NCBI GenBank assembly: GCA_963731665.1
Contig: CAVSWP010000011.1
Span: 868,001 to 932,000 of the forward strand
DNA length: 64,000 nucleotides
Origin: Chersky-840 sp035604715
GTDB lineage: Bacteria; Actinomycetota; Acidimicrobiia; Acidimicrobiales; UBA8190
Direction of reading: 5' to 3'
Shown one piece after another: positions 46,524 through 55,225 of this stretch. Under the pieces are notes generated by a model, which saw only the letters and a program-made list of their open reading frames with translations, was not told where the DNA came from and made no database searches. A program made the translations under genes and the position numbers. Each line of letters begins with the position of its first letter. Position 1 is the stretch's first letter.

Positions 46524-47675
46524 CTACTCTCGCCCGAGGATGGCGGTGCCGGTGGAGGAGATCCAACCCCCGGTGGCGTTCACGGCGGCCAACCGGGCGT
46601 TCTCGACCTGACGATCGCCGCATTCCCCGCGTAGCTGTTTCACCGCCTCCACCAACAAGAAGATGCCCCGCATGCCCGGTTGGCAGGACGACAGGCCGCC
46701 CCCGTCGGTGTTGGTGGGCAGCGCCCCGCCCACCCGCAGCGTGCCACCCTCGACGAAGGGGCCGCCCTCACCTTTCTTGCAGAAGCCCAGACCCTCCAGC
46801 GTCAGGAGCACGGTGAGGGTGAAGCTGTCGTAGACCTCCACCACATCGATGTCGGCCGGGGTGACGCCGGCCTGGCCGAAGGCCTTCTCGGCCGAGCGCA
46901 CGCACGGGGACTCGGTGAAGTCGGGCCACTCGCTCATCGTCGTGTGGGAGATGGCCTCGCCCGTGCCCAGCACCCAGATGGGGGTGGCGGCACAGTCCCG
47001 GGCCCGCTCCTCGTGGGTGAGCACGATGGCCCCCCCGCCGTCGGACCGGATGCAGCAGTGCAGCTTGGTCAAGGGGTCGGCGATCATCCTCGAGGACTGG
47101 ACGTCCTCGATGGTGATGGGATCGCGGTAGTACGCGTCGGGATTGAGCCCGGCGTTGTAGCGGGCCGACACGGCGATCTCCGCTAGTTGCTCGATGGAGG
47201 TGCCGAACTCGTGCATGTGGCGCCGGGCCGACATGGCGTGCTTGGCGATCAGGGTGTGGCCGAAGGGGGCGTCGAACTGGATCGGGCCCTGGTTGCCGAA
47301 GAACAGGTTGGCCCTTCGGGACCTGCGCTTGAGGTCCGCCCGCGACGTCGACCCGTAGGACAGCAGGACGGTGTCGACCAGGCCCTGGGCGATGGCGGCC
47401 ACGGCGTGCTCGAGGAAGATCTCCCAGCACGACCCACCCACACCGGTCGAGTCGATGTAGTTGACGTGGTTCGCCATCCCCAGGTACTCGGCCACATCGA
47501 TGGGCGGGAGTGCCCCCGTCCCGTGTGACATGAACCCGTCGACCTCGTTCCGGGAGATGCCGGCGTTGGCGAGGGCCCGGGTCGTGGCCTGGTGGTGCAG
47601 CTGGAACGCCGACTTGTCGTCGACCCGGCCGCAGTCCGACAGCGCCGCCCCCACGATCGCCACCCGTCTCGCCAT
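46524..47675 (-). CDS. Thiolase-like (Ltp2-type) protein lacking the GHP histidine motif
   Basis: A 383-residue thiolase-fold protein. The start is MARRVAIVGAALSDCGRV, and the usual nucleophile region is changed (STGVGGSCWEIFLEHAVAAIA). The C-terminal motif that is GGHPxGATG in thiolases reads GGLSSCQPGMRG, so the catalytic His is absent. VVEVYDSFTLTVLLTLE is typical of the SCP-x/Ltp subgroup. Such proteins include retro-aldolases of steroid side-chain degradation (Ltp2) that work with a DUF35 partner. A DUF35 gene lies at 52489. ATG 47675 is preceded by AAAGGGA. It is divergent from the DUF2889 gene. Confidence 0.8.
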   Translation of the reverse strand: MARRVAIVGAALSDCGRVDDKSAFQLHHQATTRALANAGISRNEVDGFMSHGTGALPPIDVAEYLGMANHVNYIDSTGVGGSCWEIFLEHAVAAIAQGLVDTVLLSYGSTSRADLKRRSRRANLFFGNQGPIQFDAPFGHTLIAKHAMSARRHMHEFGTSIEQLAEIAVSARYNAGLNPDAYYRDPITIEDVQSSRMIADPLTKLHCCIRSDGGGAIVLTHEERARDCAATPIWVLGTGEAISHTTMSEWPDFTESPCVRSAEKAFGQAGVTPADIDVVEVYDSFTLTVLLTLEGLGFCKKGEGGPFVEGGTLRVGGALPTNTDGGGLSSCQPGMRGIFLLVEAVKQLRGECGDRQVENARLAAVNATGGWISSTGTAILGRE

Positions 47676-47724
47676 CTGGTCCCTTTCTCGTCTTTTCGCG
47701 GTGTCATCCGGCACGCGCAGAAAC

Positions 47725-47740
47725 CTGACACCGGCGTCGG
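47725..47740. promoter_or_regulatory. Degenerate palindromic operator 3
   Basis: CTGACACCGGCGTCGG. The left half matches the other sites, and the right half has two mismatches to TGTCAG. It lies in the divergent gap, 49 bp from the thiolase-like start and 28 bp from the DUF2889 start. It is weaker than the others and could be chance. Confidence 0.35.
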
Positions 47741-47768
47741 AGAACGCGCTGAAGGGTAGCGTGGCCCT

Positions 47769-48779
47769 ATGACCGAAGGCACGCCGGTGGCGCTGCGCGC
47801 CCCGCTTCGTGACGTCCCGCCCCGGGCGCCGGGGTCGGTGCGGCGCACCATGCACGTCGACGTGGGCCCCCGAGGGGAGTGGAGCTCCCCGCTCGCCATG
47901 GAAGGCGCCGCCCGCGACCTGCGCACCGGCCCCGACGACCCCGGGGGCGCCCCGGCCGCGGCGCCCCGGCCGGGGACGGTGCTGGCCGAAGTGCACGTCA
48001 CGGCGGGATTCGACATCTCCCGGCGCCTCGAGTGGCTCACCACGTCGCCGGCGGCGCCGTGGACCGACGCCATCATCGGCACGCGCGCCGGCGGCGGGTT
48101 CCGGCGCCACCTGGAAGAGGTCGTCCCGGCGGCCGAGGCGAGCTCGCTTCTGCGTCAGGTGCTCGACGACATGCCGGCCGCCGCCCTCATCTCGGGGTAC
48201 GGGCTCATGCGCATGGCGCGCCGCCAGGGACACCACCCCGGCACCCTCATGCCGTCGGGGGCCCTCGACCGGATGACCGACCTGTGCTCGGGGTGGCGCC
48301 GCGGGGGCACCGCCGTGCTCAGCACCGCCGCCGGGCACGGCGTGCCCATGCAGGACTGCCCCCCGGCGCCGCCGCTCACCGGGCCCGACCCCGATGCCTG
48401 GCATGCCGTCGGCGAGCTCGAGCGCGACTGGATGCGCCGCCGGCGCTGCATCGACGTCCAGGTCTCACCGGACGGCACCTTCGCCATCTGGGCCATGTTC
48501 CGCGACACCGTCAGCGAGGGCGGGGGCGAGGAGGTCGTGCTCCACGAGTACGCCGTGGAGGTGGAGGGGGTCGACGGCGTGGTGCGCTCGATCGAGGCCC
48601 AGCCGCGGGTGCTGCCGTTCCCCGAGTGCCCCGCCGCGGCCGACGCCGTGAGTGGCCTGGTCGGCTCCGAGGTGCGTCGTCTGGCCACCGTGGTGCCCGA
48701 CACCCTGACCGGCATCGCCTCGTGCACGCATCTCAACGACCTGCTGCGCGCCCTGGGAGGCGTGGGGACGCTGCTCTAG
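47769..48779 (+). CDS. DUF2889 family protein
   Basis: A 336-residue protein of the DUF2889 family, of unknown biochemical role. Typical features are RRTMHVDVGPRGEW near the N-terminus, RRRCIDVQVSPDG in the middle, and the C-terminal TGIASCTHLNDLLRALG, where Cys-Thr-His is the family hallmark. It has no signal peptide or membrane segment. These genes often sit in CoA-thioester catabolic clusters, as here. It ends 22 nt from the convergent CoA-transferase gene. Confidence 0.78.
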   Translation: MTEGTPVALRAPLRDVPPRAPGSVRRTMHVDVGPRGEWSSPLAMEGAARDLRTGPDDPGGAPAAAPRPGTVLAEVHVTAGFDISRRLEWLTTSPAAPWTDAIIGTRAGGGFRRHLEEVVPAAEASSLLRQVLDDMPAAALISGYGLMRMARRQGHHPGTLMPSGALDRMTDLCSGWRRGGTAVLSTAAGHGVPMQDCPPAPPLTGPDPDAWHAVGELERDWMRRRRCIDVQVSPDGTFAIWAMFRDTVSEGGGEEVVLHEYAVEVEGVDGVVRSIEAQPRVLPFPECPAAADAVSGLVGSEVRRLATVVPDTLTGIASCTHLNDLLRALGGVGTLL

Positions 48780-48801
48780 AGCTCGCGTAGTCGAGGACCG
48801 G

Positions 48802-51198
48802 TCACTCGAGGACCCCGTCGTCGGCCAAGCGGCGGCGCTCGGCGGTACCGAGGCCGAGGATCTCGCCCAGCACGTACTCGTTGTGCTCTCCGAGGGTGGG
48901 GCTCGACCGCGTGAAGGTGGTGGGGGCCTCGCTCAGGCGGAAGCCGTTGTACTCGTAGCCGCACTCGCCCATGCAGGGGTGTTCCAGGGTGACGAAGTGG
49001 TGGCGGTGGTGCAGCTGGGGATCGGCCGAGGCGTCGCCCAGGTCGGCCACGGGCACGGCTTCGACCCCGGCGCCCTGCAGCGCGGTGGCGGCGTCCTCGG
49101 GACTGCGGCCCGCTGTCCACGCCGACACCAGCGCCTCGACCTCGTCGATGGCGCGTCGGCGGGACTCGAAGCTTGCGAGCCGGCGTGCCGTGGCGTCGTC
49201 CACGCCGATGACGCTCGCCAGGCGGGCCCAGTCGTCGTCGTCCCAGGCAGCCACGGCCACCCAGCGGTCCTCGCCCTCGCAGGGGAACGCTCCGTGGGGC
49301 ACGGCACGCGTCGAACGGTTGCCTTGGCGCGAGCCGACATTCCCGTTGACGTCGTAGTCGAGCACCCACGGCGTGAGCGAGTACACCGCCGCCTCCACCT
49401 GGCTCACGTCGAGGTGCACGCCCCGGCCCGTGCGGCGCCGGTAGAGCAGTCCCGCCGCCAGCGCGCTGGCCGCGAAACGCGGGGCGAGGGAGTCGGTGAT
49501 CGTCCCGTAGGGCCCCACCGGCTCGCGGTCGGGCCACCCGGTGAGGAGGTTGTAGCCACCCAGGGCCGATCCCTGGCCGCCGAATCCCGGGTAGTCCTTG
49601 TGCGGCCCTGTCTGTCCCTGCAGGCACGAGCTCACCATCACGAGGTCGGGCTTCTCGTTCACCATCGACGCGTAGTCGAGGCCGAAGCCCCGCATGGCCC
49701 GGGGGGCGAAGTTCTCCGCCACGGCGTCGGTCCACTGCATCAGCCGTTTGGCCAGGGCCACACCTTCGGGGTGCTTGAGGTTGAGCGTGATCCCGAGCTT
49801 TCCCACGTTCAGGGCGTCGAACATGTCCGACCCCTCCAGACCGCACGGCTTGCCCGGGGCCAGGCCGTAGGTGCGGAGGAAATCGGGGCGCGATCGCGAC
49901 TCCACCCGCACCACGGTGGCGCCGTGCTCGGCGAAGTAGCGCACGGCGATGGGCCCCGCCGCGCCGGCGCCGAACTCGAGGAGCTTGGTGCCCGCCCACG
50001 CCGGCGAGGCCGGTGCCACCGCCGGCGCCGGTGTGGGTGCCGGAGTGCGAGCGGGGCGTGCCGGGGCGCGCCGGGCGTCTGTGTCGTCGAAGGCACGCGC
50101 CGGGCCGGAGGGCCCAGGCGGGGCCACCATGTCGTCGGGGCTGGTGACGTGGACGAACGAGCGGGGGAAGTGCGCGGCCGGCCCCAGCTCGCAGAAGAAG
50201 GAGCGGGCCTCGAGTTGGCGGCTCTCGATGAGCTGGCGGGGCGAATTGGCCGGGGCCAGCATGAGGTTGGTCTGCACGGCGATCTCGTAGAGCTCGCCCA
50301 TGGTGTGACCCAGGAAGTACTCGGCGATGGGAGCGGCGATGGCCTCGAGCTCCTCGGGAGCGACCCGGTTGTGGTCGTAGGTCGTCCAGTCGCGCTCGGT
50401 CAGCGCCGGTGTGGCCAGGCCGTCCTCGGCCACCAGCCGCGTGATGGTCTGCAAGTTGGCGACCCTGGCCTTGCCGCCGCGCAGGCCGAAGGACACGAAC
50501 CCGTCCTGACACGGCCAGATCTCGCGGGTGGTCCCGATGTTCGCCCCCGAGCGCTTGCCCCGCACCTTGGTGCGCGGGAAGCGGCCCACGTGGCCCATCG
50601 AGGCGATCATCACCGCCTCCTGGGCGGACACGTCCACGACCTGGGGGCGCCCCGTGGCCAGCGCACTGAGCGTGGCCACCACGGCCTCGGGGCCCACGTG
50701 GGCCCACGCCGTGGGCTCGGTGCAGCGCACCGGGGCCCGATCGGGGTCACCCGTGCAGTACATGTTCCCCGTCGAGGCCATCACGCCCAGGTCGCTCGCC
50801 CTCCAGTGCGCCCGGGGGCCGTCGCGCCCGAAGGGGGTGACCAGGACCCACACCGCCTGGGGGGCGCGGCCCGGGTCGAGGTCGAGCGCGCCGGGCCAGC
50901 CCGGTGTGGCCAGCACCACGTCGGCGGCGCCGAGGAGCTCGTCGAGGCGGGGGTCGTCGGCTGCGCTGGCCTCGAGGCAGGCCTCGCCGGCGTTCCACGC
51001 CACGAAGCGCAGCGACGTGCCGTCGGGGCCGAGCGGGGGCACGGCCCGCAGAGGGTCGCCGCCGGGCGGCTCGACCTTCACCACGTCGGCCCCGAGGTCG
51101 GCCAGGATGCGCCCCGTCATCGCCGCCGGCTCGCCCGCCACGTCGACGACGCGCAAGCCGGCCAACAACGCTTCGGGCTCGACCCCTTGGCCCGGCAC
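48802..51198 (-). CDS. Double-domain CaiB/BaiF (class III) CoA-transferase
   Basis: A 798-residue protein, twice the usual length, made of two complete CoA-transferase III domains. Domain 1 (about 10-380) has GLRVVDVAGEPAAM, ADLGADVVKVEPPGGD and QVVDVSAQEAVM. Domain 2 (about 405-798) has KLLEFGAGAAGPIAVRYFA, GATVVRVESRSRPDFLRTYG and GVHLDVSQVEAAVY. Both carry Glu where formyl-CoA transferase has its catalytic Asp (SMQDA), a common family variation. A Pro/Ala-rich linker joins the halves. It transfers CoA between an acyl-CoA donor and an acid. GTG 51198 lies 15 nt after the thiolase stop, in an operon with DUF35 and thiolase genes. Confidence 0.9.
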   Translation of the reverse strand: MPGQGVEPEALLAGLRVVDVAGEPAAMTGRILADLGADVVKVEPPGGDPLRAVPPLGPDGTSLRFVAWNAGEACLEASAADDPRLDELLGAADVVLATPGWPGALDLDPGRAPQAVWVLVTPFGRDGPRAHWRASDLGVMASTGNMYCTGDPDRAPVRCTEPTAWAHVGPEAVVATLSALATGRPQVVDVSAQEAVMIASMGHVGRFPRTKVRGKRSGANIGTTREIWPCQDGFVSFGLRGGKARVANLQTITRLVAEDGLATPALTERDWTTYDHNRVAPEELEAIAAPIAEYFLGHTMGELYEIAVQTNLMLAPANSPRQLIESRQLEARSFFCELGPAAHFPRSFVHVTSPDDMVAPPGPSGPARAFDDTDARRAPARPARTPAPTPAPAVAPASPAWAGTKLLEFGAGAAGPIAVRYFAEHGATVVRVESRSRPDFLRTYGLAPGKPCGLEGSDMFDALNVGKLGITLNLKHPEGVALAKRLMQWTDAVAENFAPRAMRGFGLDYASMVNEKPDLVMVSSCLQGQTGPHKDYPGFGGQGSALGGYNLLTGWPDREPVGPYGTITDSLAPRFAASALAAGLLYRRRTGRGVHLDVSQVEAAVYSLTPWVLDYDVNGNVGSRQGNRSTRAVPHGAFPCEGEDRWVAVAAWDDDDWARLASVIGVDDATARRLASFESRRRAIDEVEALVSAWTAGRSPEDAATALQGAGVEAVPVADLGDASADPQLHHRHHFVTLEHPCMGECGYEYNGFRLSEAPTTFTRSSPTLGEHNEYVLGEILGLGTAERRRLADDGVLE

Positions 51199-51213
51199 GG
51201 CGAAGCTCGGGCG

Positions 51214-52419
51214 CTACGAGGCGGCGCGCTCGAGGACGTGCACGGCGCAGGCCGATCCCAGTCCGATGACATGGGTCAGGCCCACCCGGGCGCCCTCGAC
51301 CTGACGGTCCCCGGCCTCACCGCGCAGGTGGGTGGCCACCTCGTAGAGGTTGGCCACGCCGGTGGCGCCGATGGGGTGGCCCTTGGAGATGAGCCCTCCC
51401 GACACGTTCACGGGGATGTCCCCGTCGCGCCACGGGCCCCGCCGGTCGATGAAGTCGCCGGCTCCTCCGGGCTCGCACAGCTGCAGGTTCTCGTAGTGGA
51501 TGAGCTCGGCGGTGGCGAAGCAGTCGTGCAGCTCGACCAGGTCGAGGTCCTGAGGCGACACCCCGGCTTCCTCGTAGGCCTGGGCGGCGGCGAGCTTGGT
51601 GAGCGTGCTCACGTCGGGCTGGGCCATGTCGGACTCGACGTAGGGGTCCGACGTGAGCACCGACGACGTGATCTTGACCGCCCGCCGCCGGACCTCGGGG
51701 TCGAGGGTCTTGAGCTTGGCGTCCGAGCACAGCACCACTGACGCCGCCCCGTCCCCGGTGGGGCAGCACATGAGCAGCGTGTTGGGATAGGCGACCATGG
51801 CCGCCTCCATCACCTCGTCGAGGCTGAACACCTTGCGGTACTGCGCCAGGGGGTTCAACGACGAGTGGGCGTGGTTCTTCTCGGCCACCTTGGCGAACTG
51901 CTCGAAGCCCACCCCGTCGTGGCGCGAGGCGTAGTCCATACCCGCCTGGGCGAACACGCCCGGCATGAGCTGGGTCCCGAGCACGCCCTCGACGGGCATG
52001 ACCGAGCCGTAGCGGCCCGAGGGCTCGAAGCCCTTGGGCGCCGAGCGGGCCTGGCCGGCGCTGCCCAGCAGTCCCATCTTGCCCATCTGCTCCACCCCGA
52101 CGGCCAGGGCCATGTCGGCCTCGCCGGCCTTGATGGCCATGATCCCGGTGCGCACCGCGGTGGCCCCCGTGGCACAGGCGTTGGCCACGTTGTAGACGGG
52201 GATGCCGGTCTGGCCGATCTGCTTCTGGAGGCGCTGGCCGAGCATGTTCGACGCCTCCATGAGGCTTCCCGCCGCCAGGATCTGGATGTCTTGGATGGTG
52301 GCCCCGGCGTCCTCCAGGGCGTCGAGGGCGGCCTCACTGGCGAGGTCGATGGAGTCCTTGTCGGGGTAGCGGCCGAACTTGGTCATCGAGGCCCCGATGA
52401 TCCAGGCGTCTCCTGCCAT
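51214..52419 (-). CDS. SCP-x-type thiolase (acetyl-CoA acetyltransferase)
   Basis: A 401-residue thiolase with complete catalytic residues: Cys in NVANACATGATAVRTG, His in GGLISKGHPIGATGVANL, and a C-terminal Cys in IGLGSACAVHVLE. VELHDCFATAELIHYE is typical of the SCP-x group. It should cleave a beta-ketoacyl-CoA. It is co-transcribed with an upstream DUF35 gene (69 nt) and a downstream CoA-transferase. ATG 52419 has AAGGAG 6 nt upstream. Confidence 0.93.
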   Translation of the reverse strand: MAGDAWIIGASMTKFGRYPDKDSIDLASEAALDALEDAGATIQDIQILAAGSLMEASNMLGQRLQKQIGQTGIPVYNVANACATGATAVRTGIMAIKAGEADMALAVGVEQMGKMGLLGSAGQARSAPKGFEPSGRYGSVMPVEGVLGTQLMPGVFAQAGMDYASRHDGVGFEQFAKVAEKNHAHSSLNPLAQYRKVFSLDEVMEAAMVAYPNTLLMCCPTGDGAASVVLCSDAKLKTLDPEVRRRAVKITSSVLTSDPYVESDMAQPDVSTLTKLAAAQAYEEAGVSPQDLDLVELHDCFATAELIHYENLQLCEPGGAGDFIDRRGPWRDGDIPVNVSGGLISKGHPIGATGVANLYEVATHLRGEAGDRQVEGARVGLTHVIGLGSACAVHVLERAAS

Positions 52420-52488
52420 GTGTGGCTCCTTCTGTGCGACGGTTCTGTGCGACCGGAGTGAATCTGCGCGGGCGGGAGTGCCGCCGTC

Positions 52489-52896
52489 CTATACGGGGGT
52501 GAAGCCGAAGGCCACGGCCTCGGTGCCTTCCTCGTCGTGGCCGCAGACGAACGTCGTGAGCCGTACGGGCATCCCGAGCTCGAACTTCTCGGCGTCGGAG
52601 CCGGCGTCGACGATGTTGGCCTTCACCACGCCGCCCCCGTCGAGCTCGATGACCGACGACACGTAGGGGACCGGGACGTTGGGCGCGGCGCGGTGCACGA
52701 TCGTGAACGACCGGAGCGTGCCCGTGGTGGCCAGCGCCTGGGGCGCGAACTCCCGTTGGCCGCACCGGGCGCAGGCATTGCGGCGGTCGAAGAACAGGGC
52801 CCCGCAGCTGGTACAGGCCCGGGCCACCAGGTGCGGGTCACCCTCGAGCACCAGGTAGTCGACAACGGGGATGCGCCGTGCGCTCGCCTCGCTCAC
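52489..52896 (-). CDS. DUF35 OB-fold, zinc-ribbon protein
   Basis: A 135-residue protein with an N-terminal rubredoxin-like zinc ribbon (Cys-x2-Cys in ACTSCGALFF and CARCGQ) followed by an OB fold (TTGTLRSFTIVHRAAPN, then YVSSVIELDGGGVVKANIVD). DUF35 proteins commonly pair with thiolase-fold enzymes; ChsH2 and Ltp2 in steroid degradation are an example. It is the first gene of a unit with a thiolase and a CoA-transferase. GTG 52896 is used; operator 4 lies 22 bp upstream. Confidence 0.9.
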   Translation of the reverse strand: MSEASARRIPVVDYLVLEGDPHLVARACTSCGALFFDRRNACARCGQREFAPQALATTGTLRSFTIVHRAAPNVPVPYVSSVIELDGGGVVKANIVDAGSDAEKFELGMPVRLTTFVCGHDEEGTEAVAFGFTPV

Positions 52897-52918
52897 GGGC
52901 TCGACCCTAGCCGGTGAT

Positions 52919-52934
52919 CTGACACACGTGTCAG
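52919..52934. promoter_or_regulatory. Palindromic operator 4
   Basis: CTGACACACGTGTCAG. Arms CTGACAC and GTGTCAG are perfect over 7 bp with AC between; this is the best site of the set. It lies in the divergent gap, 22 bp from the DUF35 start and 61 bp from the enoyl-CoA hydratase start. Confidence 0.75.
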
Positions 52935-52995
52935 TCCACACATGCCACATGGCACACTTTGCGGCGACCGCCCGCGTACCGAGGAGGACGAGGCC

Positions 52996-53823
52996 GTGCC
53001 GGACCAGCCGCTCGAGGAGCAGGTGCTCCACCGTGTCGAGAACCGCGTGGCGTGGATCACGCTCAACCGGCCCGAGGTGCGCAACGCCATCACTCCGGAC
53101 CAGCGCGAGCGGGTGATCGGGCTCCTCGAGGACGCCAGTGCCCAGGTCGACATCGGGGCGGTGGTGCTCACCGCCACCGGCGACGGGTTCTGCACCGGGG
53201 CCGACCTGCGCGCCGGCCGCCCCCCGGCGGCGGCGCGCCCCGAAGGCGCCCCCGACAGGATCATGGGAGACGCCTCGCGCATGATCCGCCGCGGCGCCCA
53301 GCGACTGGTCTCGGCCGTGCTCGACTGCGAGAAGCCCGTGGTGGCCGCGGTGAACGGCACGGCGGCCGGCATCGGGGCGCACCTCGCTTTCGCCTGCGAC
53401 CTGGTGGTGGCGGCCGAGGGGGCCCGCTTCATCGAGGTGTTCGTGCGGCGGGGCATCTCCCCCGACGGTGGCGGCGCCTACCTCCTGCCCCGGCTGATCG
53501 GGCTCCAGAAGGCCAAGGAGCTGATCTTTTTTGGTGACGACCTGCACGCCGCCGACGCCGCCGCCCTGGGCCTCGTCAACCGGGTGGTGCCGCGCGAGCA
53601 GCTCGACCACGCCGCCGGCGAGCTCGCCGGAAGGCTGGCGTCGGGGCCCACCAAGGCCATCGGCATGGCCAAGTGGCTGCTCAACCGGTCACTCGACTCG
53701 GACCGCCGCTCCGCCTTCGACGAGGAGGCCTGGGCCCAGGAGCTCATCGTGGGCACGGCCGACGCCGGGGAGGGGTTGCGGGCCTTCGCCGAGCGCCGTG
53801 CCCCGGAGTTCAAGGGGTACTGA
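52996..53823 (+). CDS. Enoyl-CoA hydratase/isomerase family protein
   Basis: A 275-residue crotonase. Oxyanion-hole segments are TATGDGFCTGADLRAG and VNGTAAGIGAHLAFACDLV. The region that usually holds the second catalytic Glu reads FVRRGISPDGGGAYLLPRLIG, with Asp instead, a frequent subgroup feature. It should hydrate or isomerise a 2-enoyl-CoA in beta-oxidation. I chose GTG 52996, with GAGGAGG upstream; ATG 52942 lies beside the operator. The gene stands alone, followed by the next unit after 146 nt. Confidence 0.93.
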   Translation: MPDQPLEEQVLHRVENRVAWITLNRPEVRNAITPDQRERVIGLLEDASAQVDIGAVVLTATGDGFCTGADLRAGRPPAAARPEGAPDRIMGDASRMIRRGAQRLVSAVLDCEKPVVAAVNGTAAGIGAHLAFACDLVVAAEGARFIEVFVRRGISPDGGGAYLLPRLIGLQKAKELIFFGDDLHAADAAALGLVNRVVPREQLDHAAGELAGRLASGPTKAIGMAKWLLNRSLDSDRRSAFDEEAWAQELIVGTADAGEGLRAFAERRAPEFKGY

Positions 53824-53889
53824 CGGGAGGCGGCGAGCGGTCGGGGACGGCGCCCGGCCACTTCGCCTCGTCGCGGGCCCGGGTCTAAG

Positions 53890-53905
53890 CTGACACGAAA
53901 GTCAG
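53890..53905. promoter_or_regulatory. Palindromic operator 5
   Basis: CTGACACGAAAGTCAG. Arms CTGAC and GTCAG are perfect over 5 bp. It lies 64 bp before the second amidohydrolase, the first gene of a five-gene catabolic unit. Confidence 0.6.
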
Positions 53906-53969
53906 AGAATGCCGCGCCGTGGTGCTCGGCGCGGCGGGTCCCTCCACCGGAGGGCGGCAGGGAGGTGCG

Positions 53970-55118
53970 ATGACTCGCGAATACCGGCTCATCTCGGCGG
54001 ACGGGCATGTCGTCGAGCCGCCCGACATGTGGACGAAGTACCTGCCCAAGAAATTCCACGACCGGGCCCCCAAGCTGGTGAAGGACGTCAAGGGGGGTGA
54101 CGCCTGGGAGCTCGTCCCGGGGACGCCGCCCATGCCCCTCGGACTGGTGACCAACGCCGGGCGCTTCGGCAAGCGCTACGAGGATCTCGAGTGGTTCGGC
54201 TCGACCTACGACTCCATCCTGCAAGGCTCGTTCGTCGGCAAGGCGCGCCTCGAGGAGCAGGACTTCGATGGCGTGGACGCCGAGGTGCTGTTCCCCTCGC
54301 AACGCACCATGGCCGCCTTCATGGCCCAGGAGGACGACGACTACCACCTGGCCGGGCTCGAGGCCTACAACACCTGGATGCACGACGAGTTCATGGCTGC
54401 CGATCCCGAGCGGCTCATCGGGCTGGCCCAGATGCCCGGCGTCGACCTCCAGACGTCGATCAAGTGGCTGCGCGACGCCAAGGCGGCGGGGTACCGGGGC
54501 GTGATCATCTCCGCCTACCCGTCGGGCAGCTCCGATCTCTCGGCCGAGGACGACCCCTTCTGGGAGGCGGCCCAGGAAGAGCAGATGCCCGTCCACATCC
54601 ACAGCGGCCTGCGCCAGGCCGGCAAGCGCAAGGCCGGGTCGTTCCAGAAGGCGGCGGCCTCGGCGGGCCGGGCCATCGGGCTGGCCGAGATGGGCGGGCC
54701 GGTGGGCGACGCCTCGCAGTTCATGTCCAAGTTCATCTACTCGGGGATCTACGACCGCTTCCCCGACCTCCAGATGGTGGCGGTGGAGTGCGGGGTGGGC
54801 TGGATCCCGCACTTCCTCGAGCACATGGACGACCACTACTGGCGCAACCGGACGTGGACCGGCTCCAAGCTCCAGCTCCTGCCCAGTGCGTACTTCCGCC
54901 GGAACTGGAAGGCGACGTTCATTCGCGAGCCGTTCGCGGTGGCGGTGCGGCACTGGATCGGCGTGGACAACCTGATGTGGTCCACCGACTACCCCCACCA
55001 CCGCCACGACTGGCCCTACAGCCGGCGGATCGTGGAGGAGTCCATGGGGGGCGTGCCCGAGGCCGAGCGGCGCCGCATGGTGTGCGACAACGCCCGGGAG
55101 TTCTACCGGCTGGGCTGA
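53970..55118 (+). CDS. Amidohydrolase-2 (ACMSD-like) family protein, second copy
   Basis: A 382-residue paralogue of the gene at 41311. It shares the start LISADGHVVEPPDMWTKYL, the middle DLSAEDDPFWEAAQEEQMPV, HIHSGL, and the C-terminal MWSTDYPHHRHDWPYSRR, containing the Asp and His metal ligands. As there, a decarboxylase, hydratase or ring hydrolase activity is possible. ATG 53970 is preceded by AGGGAGGTG. Operator 5 lies just upstream. Four more catabolic genes follow in the same direction. Confidence 0.87.
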   Translation: MTREYRLISADGHVVEPPDMWTKYLPKKFHDRAPKLVKDVKGGDAWELVPGTPPMPLGLVTNAGRFGKRYEDLEWFGSTYDSILQGSFVGKARLEEQDFDGVDAEVLFPSQRTMAAFMAQEDDDYHLAGLEAYNTWMHDEFMAADPERLIGLAQMPGVDLQTSIKWLRDAKAAGYRGVIISAYPSGSSDLSAEDDPFWEAAQEEQMPVHIHSGLRQAGKRKAGSFQKAAASAGRAIGLAEMGGPVGDASQFMSKFIYSGIYDRFPDLQMVAVECGVGWIPHFLEHMDDHYWRNRTWTGSKLQLLPSAYFRRNWKATFIREPFAVAVRHWIGVDNLMWSTDYPHHRHDWPYSRRIVEESMGGVPEAERRRMVCDNAREFYRLG

Positions 55119-55225
55119 GCCGCCCACCACCGCGGGAGGTGACCCGGATCTCCGGGGGCCCGCGGACATGCACGGGCACCACGCGCCGATGGCGCGCGGC
55201 TGGAAAGCGAAAGGGGCAACGCACG

